This document shows, one piece after another, positions 35,885 to 44,732 of a DNA stretch of 64,000 nt. The DNA is from Paracidovorax sp031843945. GTDB lineage: Bacteria > Pseudomonadota > Gammaproteobacteria > Burkholderiales > Burkholderiaceae_C. Position 1 is the stretch's first letter, and the number at the start of each line of letters is the position of its first letter. Under the pieces are notes generated by a model that saw nothing but the letters and a program-made list of their open reading frames with translations, did no database searches and had not been told where the DNA came from. The stretch lies in assembly GCF_031843945.1 (NCBI RefSeq), contig NZ_JAVTJJ010000002.1, forward strand, positions 310,001-374,000, read 5' to 3'. The position numbers and the translations under genes are program-made.

Positions 35885-37585
35885 TCATGGATCGGAATGC
35901 GGCAACAGCGCGGCCAGCGTTTGCAGCGAATCGGCCTCGGCCACGGGCTTGTCTTCGCGCCAGCGCAGCATGCGCGGAAAGCGCACCGCAATGCCGCTCT
36001 TGTGCCGGCTGCTGCGGGCGATGCCTTCAAAGCCCAGCTCGAACACCAGCGTGGGCTTGACGCTGCGCACGGGACCGAAGGTTTCCACCGTGGTGCGGCG
36101 GATGACGGCATCCACCCGCGCCATCTCGGCATCGGTGAGCCCGGAATAGGCCTTGGCGAAAGGCACGAGCTGGCGGCCCTCGGTGCCGGGCGCGCCGTCC
36201 CACACCGCGAAGGTGTAGTCGCTGTAGAGCGTGGCCCGCCGGCCGTGGCCGCGCTGCGCGTAGATCAGCACGGCATCGATGGAGAGCGGGTCGATCTTCC
36301 ACTTCCACCAGGTGCCCACGTCCTTGGTGCGGCCCACGCCGTACTGCGCATCGCGCGCCTTGAGCATCATGCCTTCCACCCCCAGCGCGCGGGCGCCGCT
36401 GCGCTGCTCGGCCAGGGCCTGCCAGCTGTCGCCCTGCAATACCGGGCTGGCGATGAGCGCGGGATGCGGATGGCGGGCGATGAGTGCGTCGAGCCGCGCG
36501 CGCCGCTCGTGCTGCGGCAACGTGCGCAGGTCTTCGCCGCCCTCTTCCAGCAGGTCGTAGGCCAGCAACACCACGGGCAGATCGCGCAGCAGCTTGGGGC
36601 CCAGCGTCTTGCGGCCGATGCGCTTTTGCAGATCGGCGAAGGGGCGCACTCGCGCCGGCACGTCGCCATCGGCCGCGCGCCAAACAACGATCTCGCCGTC
36701 CAGCACGGTGCCGGGCGGCAGTTGCTCGCCCATGGCCTGCAGTTCGGGAAAACGGTCGCTCACCAATTCTTCGCCGCGCGACCACAGCCAGGTGCCCACC
36801 GCCGATCCATCGGCCGCTGCGCGGCGCACCAGTTGGGCGCGAATGCCGTCCCACTTCCACTCCACCTGCCAGCGTTCGTGCGGGCCAAACACGTCATCGA
36901 AACGCTCCACCGGCAACTGCAGCGGGTGCGCCAGAAAGAAGGGGTACGGGTGGCCGCGCACTTCGCCTTCGGCCACGTCGTCCCCCGCAGCGTCGGCCGC
37001 CACCACCAGCCGCTGGTAGTCGGCAGCCCCCGGCCGGGCGCCGATGTGCGTGTAGCCCATCAGCCGCTGGGCGACGCGTTTGGCATCCACGCCGCTGACG
37101 GCCGCCAGCGCCTGCGTCACCTGCAGGCGCGACACGCCGACGCGAAAGGCCCCGGTGATGAGCTTGAAGTACACCAGCCGCTCGTCCGGCGCCAGGGCTG
37201 CCCACTGCGCGCGCAGCGTGGGCTCGAGCGCTTCGGGCGGCTGGCCGCGCAGGGGCAGCAGCTGGTGCTCCATCCACTGCGCCAGGCCCAGTTCATGGGT
37301 TTGCTGCGGCGCAGGCAGCAGCAGCGCGATGGTTTCCGCCAGGTCGCCCACCGCGTCGTAACTTTCGTCGAACAGCCATTCGGGCAGCCCGGCCGCGTCG
37401 CGCGCAAAACTGCGCAGCAGCTTGGACGGCACCAGCTGGCGGGGCTTGCCGCCGGCCAAAAAGTAGACCGCCCAGGCCGCGTCCTCGGGCGGCGCAACCT
37501 CCAGGTAGGCACGCAGTGCAGCCTGCTTGGCCAGGTTGGACGTGCTGGCGTCGAGCGCGCGGTAAAGCGCTGCAAAGTCCTTCAT
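35885..37585 (-). CDS. ATP-dependent DNA ligase, ligase-associated damage response type
   Basis: A 566-residue ATP-dependent DNA ligase. The N-terminal DNA-binding domain (~1-210; KLITGAFRVGVS) precedes the nucleotidyltransferase domain with the adenylated K244 in VEWKWDGIRAQ, motif III-like DGEIVVW, motif IV EGMMLKARD, and motif V WWKWK. The OB-fold domain ends the protein. It is separate from LigD and belongs to the four-gene exonuclease-ligase-helicase-PdeM set. The start codon overlaps the stop of the exonuclease gene (ATGA), indicating coupling. Confidence 0.95.
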   Translation of the reverse strand: MKDFAALYRALDASTSNLAKQAALRAYLEVAPPEDAAWAVYFLAGGKPRQLVPSKLLRSFARDAAGLPEWLFDESYDAVGDLAETIALLLPAPQQTHELGLAQWMEHQLLPLRGQPPEALEPTLRAQWAALAPDERLVYFKLITGAFRVGVSRLQVTQALAAVSGVDAKRVAQRLMGYTHIGARPGAADYQRLVVAADAAGDDVAEGEVRGHPYPFFLAHPLQLPVERFDDVFGPHERWQVEWKWDGIRAQLVRRAAADGSAVGTWLWSRGEELVSDRFPELQAMGEQLPPGTVLDGEIVVWRAADGDVPARVRPFADLQKRIGRKTLGPKLLRDLPVVLLAYDLLEEGGEDLRTLPQHERRARLDALIARHPHPALIASPVLQGDSWQALAEQRSGARALGVEGMMLKARDAQYGVGRTKDVGTWWKWKIDPLSIDAVLIYAQRGHGRRATLYSDYTFAVWDGAPGTEGRQLVPFAKAYSGLTDAEMARVDAVIRRTTVETFGPVRSVKPTLVFELGFEGIARSSRHKSGIAVRFPRMLRWREDKPVAEADSLQTLAALLPHSDP

Positions 37586-38694
37586 GCGCCGGCCGGTTCC
37601 TGCGCGGCCAGCGGGGAGTCGGGCGTGGCATCGGCTGCGCCATCGGCAGGCTTGGCAACCTCGGGCTGGTCGTCTTCGTCGCCGTACTCGGTATGAAACG
37701 ATTGCGCATCCAGCCCCTGTTCGCGCAGCCAGCGCACCAGCACCGCCACGCTGCCGTGGGTGACGAACACGCGCTCGGCCCCCGTGCCGCCGATGGCCGA
37801 CTGCAGCCCCGGCCAGTCGGCATGGTCGGACATGATGAAACCTCGATCCACACCGCGCCGCCGGCGCGTGCCGCGCAGCTGCATCCAGCCGCTGGCGAAG
37901 GCATCGGAATGGCGCGGGAAGCGGCGCATCCAGGGCGTGCCCTGGGCGGAGGGCGGCGCCAGCACCAAAGCCGTCTTTAGCAGCTGCGGCGTCACCAGCG
38001 GGTCGGTGGCGCGCAGCGTGTCGGGCAAGTCCACACCGGCTGCGCGGTAGACGTCGTTCAGCGGCTCGACCGCACCGTGTACCACGATGGGCCCGATGCT
38101 GCGATCCACGCCGTGCAGGATGCGCTGCGCCTTGCCGAACGCATAACAGAACAACACCGAAGGGCGCCCGTCGGCCGCGTTGGCGCGCCACCAGGCATTG
38201 ATGTCGGCAAACAGCACGGGTTGGGTCGGCCAGCGGTAGATGGGCAAACCGAAGGTGGATTCGGTGATGAAGGTGTCGCAGCGCACGGGCTCGAACGGCG
38301 TGCAGGTTCCATCGGCCTCGGTCTTGTAGTCTCCTGACGCCACCCACACGCGGCCACCGTGTTCCAACCGCACCTGGGCCGAACCCAGCACGTGCCCGGC
38401 CGGGTGCAGCGACAGCTTGACCCCGTGGTGCTCAATGACCTGGCCGTACGGCAGGGTCTGCAGGTTGATGTCGGCGCCCAGCCGCTGGCGCAAGGTGCCT
38501 TCGCTGTCGGTGTGCGCCAGATAGTGGGCGTGCCCCATGCGGGCGTGGTCCGAATGGCCATGTGTGATCACCGCGCGCTCCACCGGCCGCCAAGGGTCGA
38601 TGTAGAAGTCACCAGCAGTGCAGTAAAGGCCTTGCGGACGGGCGATGACGAGATCGCCTGATGTGGAGGCTGAAGCTGGGGCCATCGTTGTCAT
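37582..38694 (-). CDS. Ligase-associated MBL-fold DNA exonuclease
   Basis: A 370-residue metallo-beta-lactamase/beta-CASP nuclease related to SNM1/Artemis. Metal ligands are in THGHSDHARMG (H45-H50), HPAGHVLGSAQ and ASGDYKTE, and the beta-CASP part carries FIMSDHADW and VFVTHGS. The acidic, Ala/Pro-rich C-terminus is probably disordered. It is the first gene of the minus-strand repair island, so the island promoter must lie just beyond 38694. It trims DNA ends for the neighbouring ligases; that role is inferred from family and context. Confidence 0.94.
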   Translation of the reverse strand: MTTMAPASASTSGDLVIARPQGLYCTAGDFYIDPWRPVERAVITHGHSDHARMGHAHYLAHTDSEGTLRQRLGADINLQTLPYGQVIEHHGVKLSLHPAGHVLGSAQVRLEHGGRVWVASGDYKTEADGTCTPFEPVRCDTFITESTFGLPIYRWPTQPVLFADINAWWRANAADGRPSVLFCYAFGKAQRILHGVDRSIGPIVVHGAVEPLNDVYRAAGVDLPDTLRATDPLVTPQLLKTALVLAPPSAQGTPWMRRFPRHSDAFASGWMQLRGTRRRRGVDRGFIMSDHADWPGLQSAIGGTGAERVFVTHGSVAVLVRWLREQGLDAQSFHTEYGDEDDQPEVAKPADGAADATPDSPLAAQEPAGA

Positions 38695-39004
38695 GGCCGT
38701 TGCTGCCTGTCATCAAAAGGGGAGCAGCGCTCCGAAGCACCCTGCCTGACCTCACGAACCAATGCCGTGTACGTAGTGAACAGTGCCGTCTGCGCTTGCA
38801 TGGAATGAAATGTAGAAGGCCCGCCAAGCCCGGTCCGGCGGGCGACACCGCACGGCGATGTCAGCCAAAGCCTACGGAGCATTCTTGAGCCGCGCATGGC
38901 GGGCCGCGGTGACGGATGCGCACGCCCTTCTCCTACCACTGCGGTCCCATCCCAACGGGAGGATCGACGATCCTTTCCCTTCCCTCACAGACAGGAGATT
39001 GTTC
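38695..39004. other. Divergent intergenic region between the repair island and the DJ-1 gene
   Basis: 310 bases that must hold the promoters of the repair operon (minus) and the DJ-1/PfpI gene (plus). I see no gene. A 7-bp hairpin GCCCGCC/GGCGGGC with an 11-base loop (38819-38843) is the only clear structure; it has no T-tract. Confidence 0.45.
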
Positions 39005-39553
39005 ATGAACGCACCCGCCATCTCATCGCAACCCGGCCGCAAGGTCGCCATTCTGGTGACTGACGGCTTCGAGCAGATCGAGCTGACCAGCCCTCGCGAT
39101 GCGTTGCAGCAGGCTGGAGCCCAGACGCTCATTGTTGCTCCGAAAAACAAGGCACTACAAGGCTTCAACCACGACGAGAAGGCGGACACCTTCGAGGTCG
39201 ATGTCGTGCTGGGCGCAGCACGTGCGGAAGACTTCGACGTGTTGCTGCTGCCGGGCGGTGTGATCAATGCCGACGCACTGCGTACGGACGAACAGGCGCA
39301 GGCCTTTGCGCGCGCGTTCGACGAAGCGGGCAAGCCCATCGCCGTGATCTGCCACGGGGCCTGGCTGCTGATCGACGCGGGCCTGGTGCAGGGCCGCACG
39401 GTAACCAGCTGGCCGAGCCTGGCCACCGACTTGCGCAACGCAGGCGCAACCTGGGTAGACAAGGAGGTCTGCGTGGATGGCCGCTGGGTCAGCAGCCGCA
39501 AGCCGGACGACCTGCCCGCGTTCAACGCCAAGCTGCTGGAGTGCGTGCGCTGA
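39005..39553 (+). CDS. DJ-1/PfpI family protein
   Basis: A 182-residue DJ-1/PfpI superfamily protein, YhbO/PfpI-like. It shows KVAILVTDGFEQIELTSPRD at the N-terminus, the FDVLLLPGGVINADALR strand-loop, and the nucleophile elbow IAVICHGAWLLIDA with the catalytic Cys followed by His. Members act as general stress proteins, glyoxalases or deglycases; some are called proteases on older evidence. AGGAG lies 6 bases before the ATG at 39005. It is divergent from the DNA repair island, which might suggest a stress-linked context, but that is only positional. Confidence 0.9.
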   Translation: MNAPAISSQPGRKVAILVTDGFEQIELTSPRDALQQAGAQTLIVAPKNKALQGFNHDEKADTFEVDVVLGAARAEDFDVLLLPGGVINADALRTDEQAQAFARAFDEAGKPIAVICHGAWLLIDAGLVQGRTVTSWPSLATDLRNAGATWVDKEVCVDGRWVSSRKPDDLPAFNAKLLECVR

Positions 39554-39692
39554 CCCTGCCAGATGCCTATTTGAGGGCTTGCGCCACGGGACGACAGGTG
39601 GCGTAAGCACCGTCCCACGCAACGGCCCGTTTGGCGGCGAGACGATGCATTCATGGCGGCGCACCGCGCGGCCTTCATGCACTCAAGATACC

Positions 39693-41609
39693 ATGCCCGC
39701 TTCCAACGCTGTTCGCAGCCATCGCGCACCCCGCTCTGCCGGTGCCGCAGCCAAATCCTCCTTACACCGCACTGCTCGCCGCGTTCCCGGCAAGGCCCGC
39801 ATCCAGGCCGTGCTGCAAGATGTGTTCGGCCTGCGCGCATTGCGCGCAGGCCAGCGCGAGGTGATTGAACGTGTGCTGCGCGGCGAGAACACGCTGGCTG
39901 TGATGCCTACCGGCGCCGGCAAGTCCCTGTGCTACCAGTTGCCCGCGCTGCTGATCGAAGGACGCACCGTGGTGGTGTCGCCACTGATCGCGCTGATGCG
40001 CGACCAGTGCGAATCGCTGCGCGAATGTGGCGTGGCAGCGGTGCAGTTGCACAGCGCGCTGTCCAGCGCCGAAGCGCAGTCAGCCGAGCAGTCCATTGCC
40101 GATGGCAGCGCCCGCATCATCCTCACCACGCCCGAGCGGCTGTGCGATGGCGAGTTCATGGCGCTGCTGTGTGACAGCGGCCCGGTGGGCTTGCTGGTGG
40201 TGGACGAGGCCCATTGCATTTCGCAGTGGGGCCACGACTTTCGCCCGGCTTTTCTCGATATCGCCCAGGCCTTGCCCCGCCTGGGCAAGCCGCCAGTGCT
40301 GGCGTTGACCGCCACAGCGGCCGGCGCTGTAGCGCAAGATGTGCGGCGCCAGTTGGGCATACCGGCCGCCGGCCTGCTCGATACCGGCACCTACCGGCCC
40401 AACCTGCGCTTTCACGCAGAGCAACTGGCCACCGAAGCCGAGAAGCGCGATGCGCTGCTGCGCACGGTGCGCCAATCGACCGGCTCGGGAATCATCTACG
40501 CCGCGACCGTGAAAGCCGCTGAGGAGGCGCATGGCCTGCTGGCTGGCAAGGGGGAATCGGTGGGGCTGTACCACGGCCGCATGCCGTCAGCCGAGCGCAG
40601 CGAAGCCCAGGACCGCTTCATGCAGGGCGACACCCGGGTGATGGTGGCCACCAACGCCTTTGGCCTGGGCATCGACAAGCAGGACGTGCGCTTCGTGGTG
40701 CACTACCAGATGCCTGGCGGACTGGACGCCTACTACCAGGAGGCGGGGCGTGCGGGCCGGGACGGCCAGCCTGCCGACTGCACGCTGCTGTTTCTGCGCA
40801 AGGACAAGGCCGTCCAGCAGTTTTTTCTGGCCGGCCGCTATCCCACGCTCGAAGACCTGTCAGCGCTGTACGAAGCACTGCAAGACCCACCACCCGGGAA
40901 CGATGTTGCGTGGACTCTTGATTCGCTGCAGCGAACGCTGGATCGGCCCCGCGCCAAGCTGCAAGTGGCGCTGGGCCTGCTGCGGCGCCGCCGGGTTGCA
41001 GTGCAAAACGCCGACGGCCAGGTCAAGCTGCAGCGCAACGGCCTCAGTGAATCTGCATTGGCTGCGTTGGTGGAAGACTATGTGCAAAAGCGCACGCAGG
41101 ACCAGGACGGCCTGGAACACATGGTGTTCTATGCGCAGACGGGACGTTGCCGCTGGCAGGTGCTACTGGGCACGATGAACCAGATTGATGACGCCCCGGC
41201 CTGCGGCGTGTGCGACAACTGCGTGCGCATGGCGCTGGTGCGCGAGACGGAACATGCCCGGGTAGATCTTGCGACCCAGCGGTCGACTCAGATTCCGACC
41301 GACTCACCGCTCACACGCGTTGCGACGGCGGCGGTGCCCTCACCTGCCAGAGCCACGGCCATTCTTGGCGACGTGGCACCTGTCCCGTTCGAGATCGGTG
41401 CACTGGTGCGCGTCAAGCGTTACGGAGCAGGCACGGTGGTGTCGATCGAAGCGCAATCGGTCACCGTGGCCTTCGCGGACGGAAGCCGGCGATGCTTTCA
41501 GCCGGACTTTGTGCGCCGTGCCCGCAAGCCCAAGGCGGTTACGACGGCCGCTGCGAACGACGCGGCAGTGGAGCCAAGCGCGGCCCACCCGGCACTGCAA
41601 AGCGCGTAG
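39693..41609 (+). CDS. RecQ-family ATP-dependent DNA helicase
   Basis: A 638-residue 3'-5' helicase. It has motif 0 and Walker A (FGLRALRAGQREVIE, MPTGAGKSLCYQ), a DEAH box with the RecQ aromatic loop (DEAHCISQWGHDFRP) and motif VI QEAGRAGRDGQ. After the core, a winged-helix-like segment (~400-470) comes before the zinc-binding cysteines (GRCRWQVLL, CGVCDNC), the order seen in the shorter RecQ-like subfamily rather than in E. coli RecQ. No HRDC domain is present; instead a ~45-residue KOW/DUF3553-like module (LVRVKRYGAGTVVSIE) lies near the C-terminus. The ATG at 39693 has no strong ribosome-binding site, and the N-terminal ~35 residues are basic and probably disordered. Confidence 0.92.
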   Translation: MPASNAVRSHRAPRSAGAAAKSSLHRTARRVPGKARIQAVLQDVFGLRALRAGQREVIERVLRGENTLAVMPTGAGKSLCYQLPALLIEGRTVVVSPLIALMRDQCESLRECGVAAVQLHSALSSAEAQSAEQSIADGSARIILTTPERLCDGEFMALLCDSGPVGLLVVDEAHCISQWGHDFRPAFLDIAQALPRLGKPPVLALTATAAGAVAQDVRRQLGIPAAGLLDTGTYRPNLRFHAEQLATEAEKRDALLRTVRQSTGSGIIYAATVKAAEEAHGLLAGKGESVGLYHGRMPSAERSEAQDRFMQGDTRVMVATNAFGLGIDKQDVRFVVHYQMPGGLDAYYQEAGRAGRDGQPADCTLLFLRKDKAVQQFFLAGRYPTLEDLSALYEALQDPPPGNDVAWTLDSLQRTLDRPRAKLQVALGLLRRRRVAVQNADGQVKLQRNGLSESALAALVEDYVQKRTQDQDGLEHMVFYAQTGRCRWQVLLGTMNQIDDAPACGVCDNCVRMALVRETEHARVDLATQRSTQIPTDSPLTRVATAAVPSPARATAILGDVAPVPFEIGALVRVKRYGAGTVVSIEAQSVTVAFADGSRRCFQPDFVRRARKPKAVTTAAANDAAVEPSAAHPALQSA

Positions 41610-42249
41610 CCTCGGCACTCCTGGCGGCATCGCCACCCTTGGCGCAACACTCGATTGCCAGGGGATCGCGAGCGATTGCAAGACCTAATCCCACTCTAGA
41701 GTCATATCTAGCCGCATGCCCCATACTGGGCTGCCCGCATGGTGCGGGCTGCGTCAAGCTTGCTGACCCATATTGAAGGTCGCGCACACGCTGTGGAAAC
41801 CGCCAGCCAGATAGGCACTGGCGCATCCACACCCCACACCGGCCCGTGAACTGCCATTGCTCCTCTGCACTGGCTCGCACGCACTCGCTTTCTGAGCGCT
41901 TGCAGACTTCACTCTCGCCCCCCTGTTTTTTCCCAGCGCTTTTCCCTGAGGAATGGGCGGCACGTGCGCCTACACGGCAGCATGGCTGCGAGCGCAGGCT
42001 CACTACATCCCTCCCACGGGTTCAACGCACAGCGACCGCGGCATTGGGCCGCCCAACACTTTCAAAGTCCCCACGTGTTCCCTCCGTCATCGTCAGCACT
42101 ACACCGTCTGGGTGAAAGAATTCACCGCCGAATGGGAGTGGCCTTTGTGCGGCTAGCGCAAATCGGCAGCGCCTATGGCGCGAGGATTGCCGGTGGCTTT
42201 GGTGCAGACCAGACGCAACACCCGGCGGCCTGCGCACGAGCGAACTTGA
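41610..42249. other. 640-base region without a convincing gene
   Basis: Between the RecQ-like gene and the glycosidase fusion no frame on either strand looks like protein; several open frames of 60-100 codons lack ribosome-binding sites and plausible composition. A hairpin GCCCGCA-TGG-TGCGGGC (41733-41749) may end the RecQ transcript, though no T-run follows. The remainder must include the promoter of the following operon. Confidence 0.45.
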
Positions 42250-44697
42250 ATGGGGTTGCATGAAGTGACGGCTATCAACATGCAACGCACGAAGCAGCAT
42301 GCCGCCATGCGGCAGCATGCATCTGCGCCAAACCCACACGACCAGCCCTTCCTCAGCTTCTGGCTGGGAGGATTCGAAGGTGCCGACCATATCAATGGCT
42401 TGGGCATCCCTCTCAATCCGAACGAGCGCAACGGCCACGCTGACCGGCTGCACGAAGACTACAGCGCATTGCAGCCGTTCGGTATTCGGACCGTGCGCGA
42501 AAGCGTGGGCTGGCGACTTCTGGATCAGTCCGGCGCTGCAGGGTTGCGCGCGCTGGGCAATCAGGCAAGGATTGCGGCATCCCACGGCGTACAGGTCATC
42601 TGGACCCTGATGCACTATGGCTGGCCGGATCGCCTGGATCCGTTTGAGCGGCCTGAAGAGTTCATCGATACATTTGCGGCACATTGCCGCACCGTTGCCC
42701 GAGTGCTGCACGAGGTGGCAGGGCCGGCAGCGGTCTACCAGCCAGTCAATGAAATTTCGTTTCTGGCCTGGGCTGTCACGCACACGGGCCTCATCTGGCC
42801 CTACACACCCGCAGACCCAGAGCGCAGCTCTGTGCTCAAGCGGCTGTTGGTGCTTGCAGCCCTGCGTGGCACCGACGCGGTCTGGGAGATCGCGCCCCAT
42901 GCGCGAATTTTGCACACCGATCCTGTCGTGCATGTGGAAGCACCGCTGGGCGCCGGGCCTGCCCTGTGTGCGGCTGCCGCGCTAGAGCATGCAGGCCAGT
43001 TCGAAGCCTGGGACATGCTGTGCGGGCTGGCGGCCCCTGAGTTGGGCGGGGCCCCGCGATACCTTGACCTGGTGGGGCTGAATTACTACCACAACAACCA
43101 GTGGGAGCACGGCAGCTACGCACGCCTGCATTGGCATCTCAACGACACGCGCCGGCGCCGGCCGTCGGACTTGATCGCGCAGATGTGGAACCGCTATCAG
43201 CGGCCGCTGTGCCTGTCCGAAACGGGGCATGTCGGCATAGGCCGTGGCGACTGGTTCGACCACGTCGCAGCGGAGTCGGCCGCCTGCAAAGCGCGCGGCA
43301 TTCCACTGGTCGGCGTGTGCCTGTACCCGCTGATCGATCGGCCTGACTGGCAGGACTCGCACCACTGGCACCACAGCGGCTTGTGGGACGTGCCGAACGC
43401 GGACGTCGGCGACTACCAGCGCCACCTTTGCACGCCCTATGCAGAACGGCTGAAGCACTGGCAGCAGCGACTCGAACAACGGCCCTGTGCCGACCTCCCT
43501 TTTTCACCTTTGCAACCGGAGTCCCCCATGAACACCATCATCGCGTTTTCCCATCTCCGTTGGGACTTCGTCTATCAGCGCCCGCAGCAATTGCTGTCCC
43601 GCCTGGCTGCACAGCACCCGGTGCTTTTCGTTGAAGAGCCCATGCCAGGCGCAGACCGCCCCTGGCTGGAACACTACAGCCCTTGCGCTGGAGTCACAGT
43701 GGTGCGCATGCACGTGCAGGGCACGGCGCAAGGCTTCGACGCGCAGCACATGGACACGATGCGCACGCTGCTTGCGGATCATCTGCAGGAACGCGGTATC
43801 GACGACTATCTGCTGTGGTTCTACACGCCCATGGCGATTCCTCTTGCGAAGGATCTGATGCCGCGCGGGTCGATCTACGACTGCATGGACGAACTCGCCG
43901 CCTTCGACTTTGCACCCAAGGAACTGCTGGCCCGTGAAGAGGAACTGTTCAAGTCGGTCGACCTGGTCTTTGCGGGTGGCAGGAGCCTCTACGAGTCCAA
44001 GCGCGGCAGGCATGCAGAAGTGCACTGCTTTCCCAGCAGCGTCGACCACGCGCACTTCGGGCAGACCGGCGTGGCTGACCACCCCGATCAAGCGGGCCTG
44101 GCGCAACCCCGGCTGGGTTACTACGGTGTGATCGACGAGCGGCTCGACATCGCGCTGATCGCAGCGGCGGCCGACGCGCATCCGGAGTGGCAGTGGGTAA
44201 TGGTGGGGCCGGTCGTCAAGATCGACGCCGCCAAGCTTCCGCAACGGCCCAACCTGCACTGGATGGGTCAACGGCGGTACGACGAGCTGCCTGCATTCCT
44301 GGCGGGCTGGAACGTGTGTTTGATGCCCTTTGCACTCAACGCTTCCACCCGTTTCATCAGCCCCACCAAGACTCTGGAATACCTGGCTGCCGGCAAGCCG
44401 GTGGTGAGCACCGACATCCATGACGTGCGCCAGCACTATGCGGGCGTGGTGCCCATCGCCGAATCGCACGGCGACTTCATCGCAGCGTGTGAAAAGATTC
44501 TGGGCTGGAATGCAGAAGAGCGATCGGTGTTCGAAGCCAAGGCCACCGACAAGGTGGCAGCCACTTCGTGGGACCTCACCGCAACGGCCATGCAGCTGTT
44601 GCTGGAGCGGTTCGACACCAGCGACGAACTGGAGCCTTTGCACACGATGCAAGCCAATACGGCAGATACGGCTGAGGCAGCCGCCTCCGCTACGTGA
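42250..44697 (+). CDS. Fusion of a clan GH-A glycosidase with a glycosyltransferase
   Basis: An 815-residue protein. Residues ~30-415 resemble a clan GH-A (GH1/GH5-like) TIM-barrel glycosidase. The acid/base Glu is in YQPVNEISFLAW, the nucleophile Glu in LCLSETGHVG, and the strand LDLVGLNYYHNN is present. From Met427 the sequence becomes a GT4/GT-B-type glycosyltransferase (IIAFSHLRWDFVYQRPQQLL, SPTKTLEYLAAGKPVVST). At the junction the DNA still carries GGAG 6 bases before the ATG at 43528, so the second half may also be made separately. The first start may be 42250 or 42280. It precedes the UDP-galactopyranose mutase gene by 35 bases. A role in cell-surface glycan assembly is inference. Confidence 0.85.
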   Translation: MGLHEVTAINMQRTKQHAAMRQHASAPNPHDQPFLSFWLGGFEGADHINGLGIPLNPNERNGHADRLHEDYSALQPFGIRTVRESVGWRLLDQSGAAGLRALGNQARIAASHGVQVIWTLMHYGWPDRLDPFERPEEFIDTFAAHCRTVARVLHEVAGPAAVYQPVNEISFLAWAVTHTGLIWPYTPADPERSSVLKRLLVLAALRGTDAVWEIAPHARILHTDPVVHVEAPLGAGPALCAAAALEHAGQFEAWDMLCGLAAPELGGAPRYLDLVGLNYYHNNQWEHGSYARLHWHLNDTRRRRPSDLIAQMWNRYQRPLCLSETGHVGIGRGDWFDHVAAESAACKARGIPLVGVCLYPLIDRPDWQDSHHWHHSGLWDVPNADVGDYQRHLCTPYAERLKHWQQRLEQRPCADLPFSPLQPESPMNTIIAFSHLRWDFVYQRPQQLLSRLAAQHPVLFVEEPMPGADRPWLEHYSPCAGVTVVRMHVQGTAQGFDAQHMDTMRTLLADHLQERGIDDYLLWFYTPMAIPLAKDLMPRGSIYDCMDELAAFDFAPKELLAREEELFKSVDLVFAGGRSLYESKRGRHAEVHCFPSSVDHAHFGQTGVADHPDQAGLAQPRLGYYGVIDERLDIALIAAAADAHPEWQWVMVGPVVKIDAAKLPQRPNLHWMGQRRYDELPAFLAGWNVCLMPFALNASTRFISPTKTLEYLAAGKPVVSTDIHDVRQHYAGVVPIAESHGDFIAACEKILGWNAEERSVFEAKATDKVAATSWDLTATAMQLLLERFDTSDELEPLHTMQANTADTAEAAASAT
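43516..43530 (+). promoter_or_regulatory. Internal ribosome-binding site and start codon at the fusion junction
   Basis: CCGGAGTCCCCCATG lies in frame at the start of the glycosyltransferase half of the fusion. GGAG is spaced 6 bases from ATG 43528. This would allow independent translation of a 389-residue glycosyltransferase in addition to the fusion. Confidence 0.45.
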
Positions 44698-44732
44698 TTC
44701 ACGCCCATTCCGTTTTCGCTCAGGAGGGCACC

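Noticed and set aside
42022..42933. A 303-codon minus-strand frame overlapping the start of the glycosidase fusion
   Set aside because: It lacks motifs, and the opposite strand has catalytic residues of a GH-A glycosidase.
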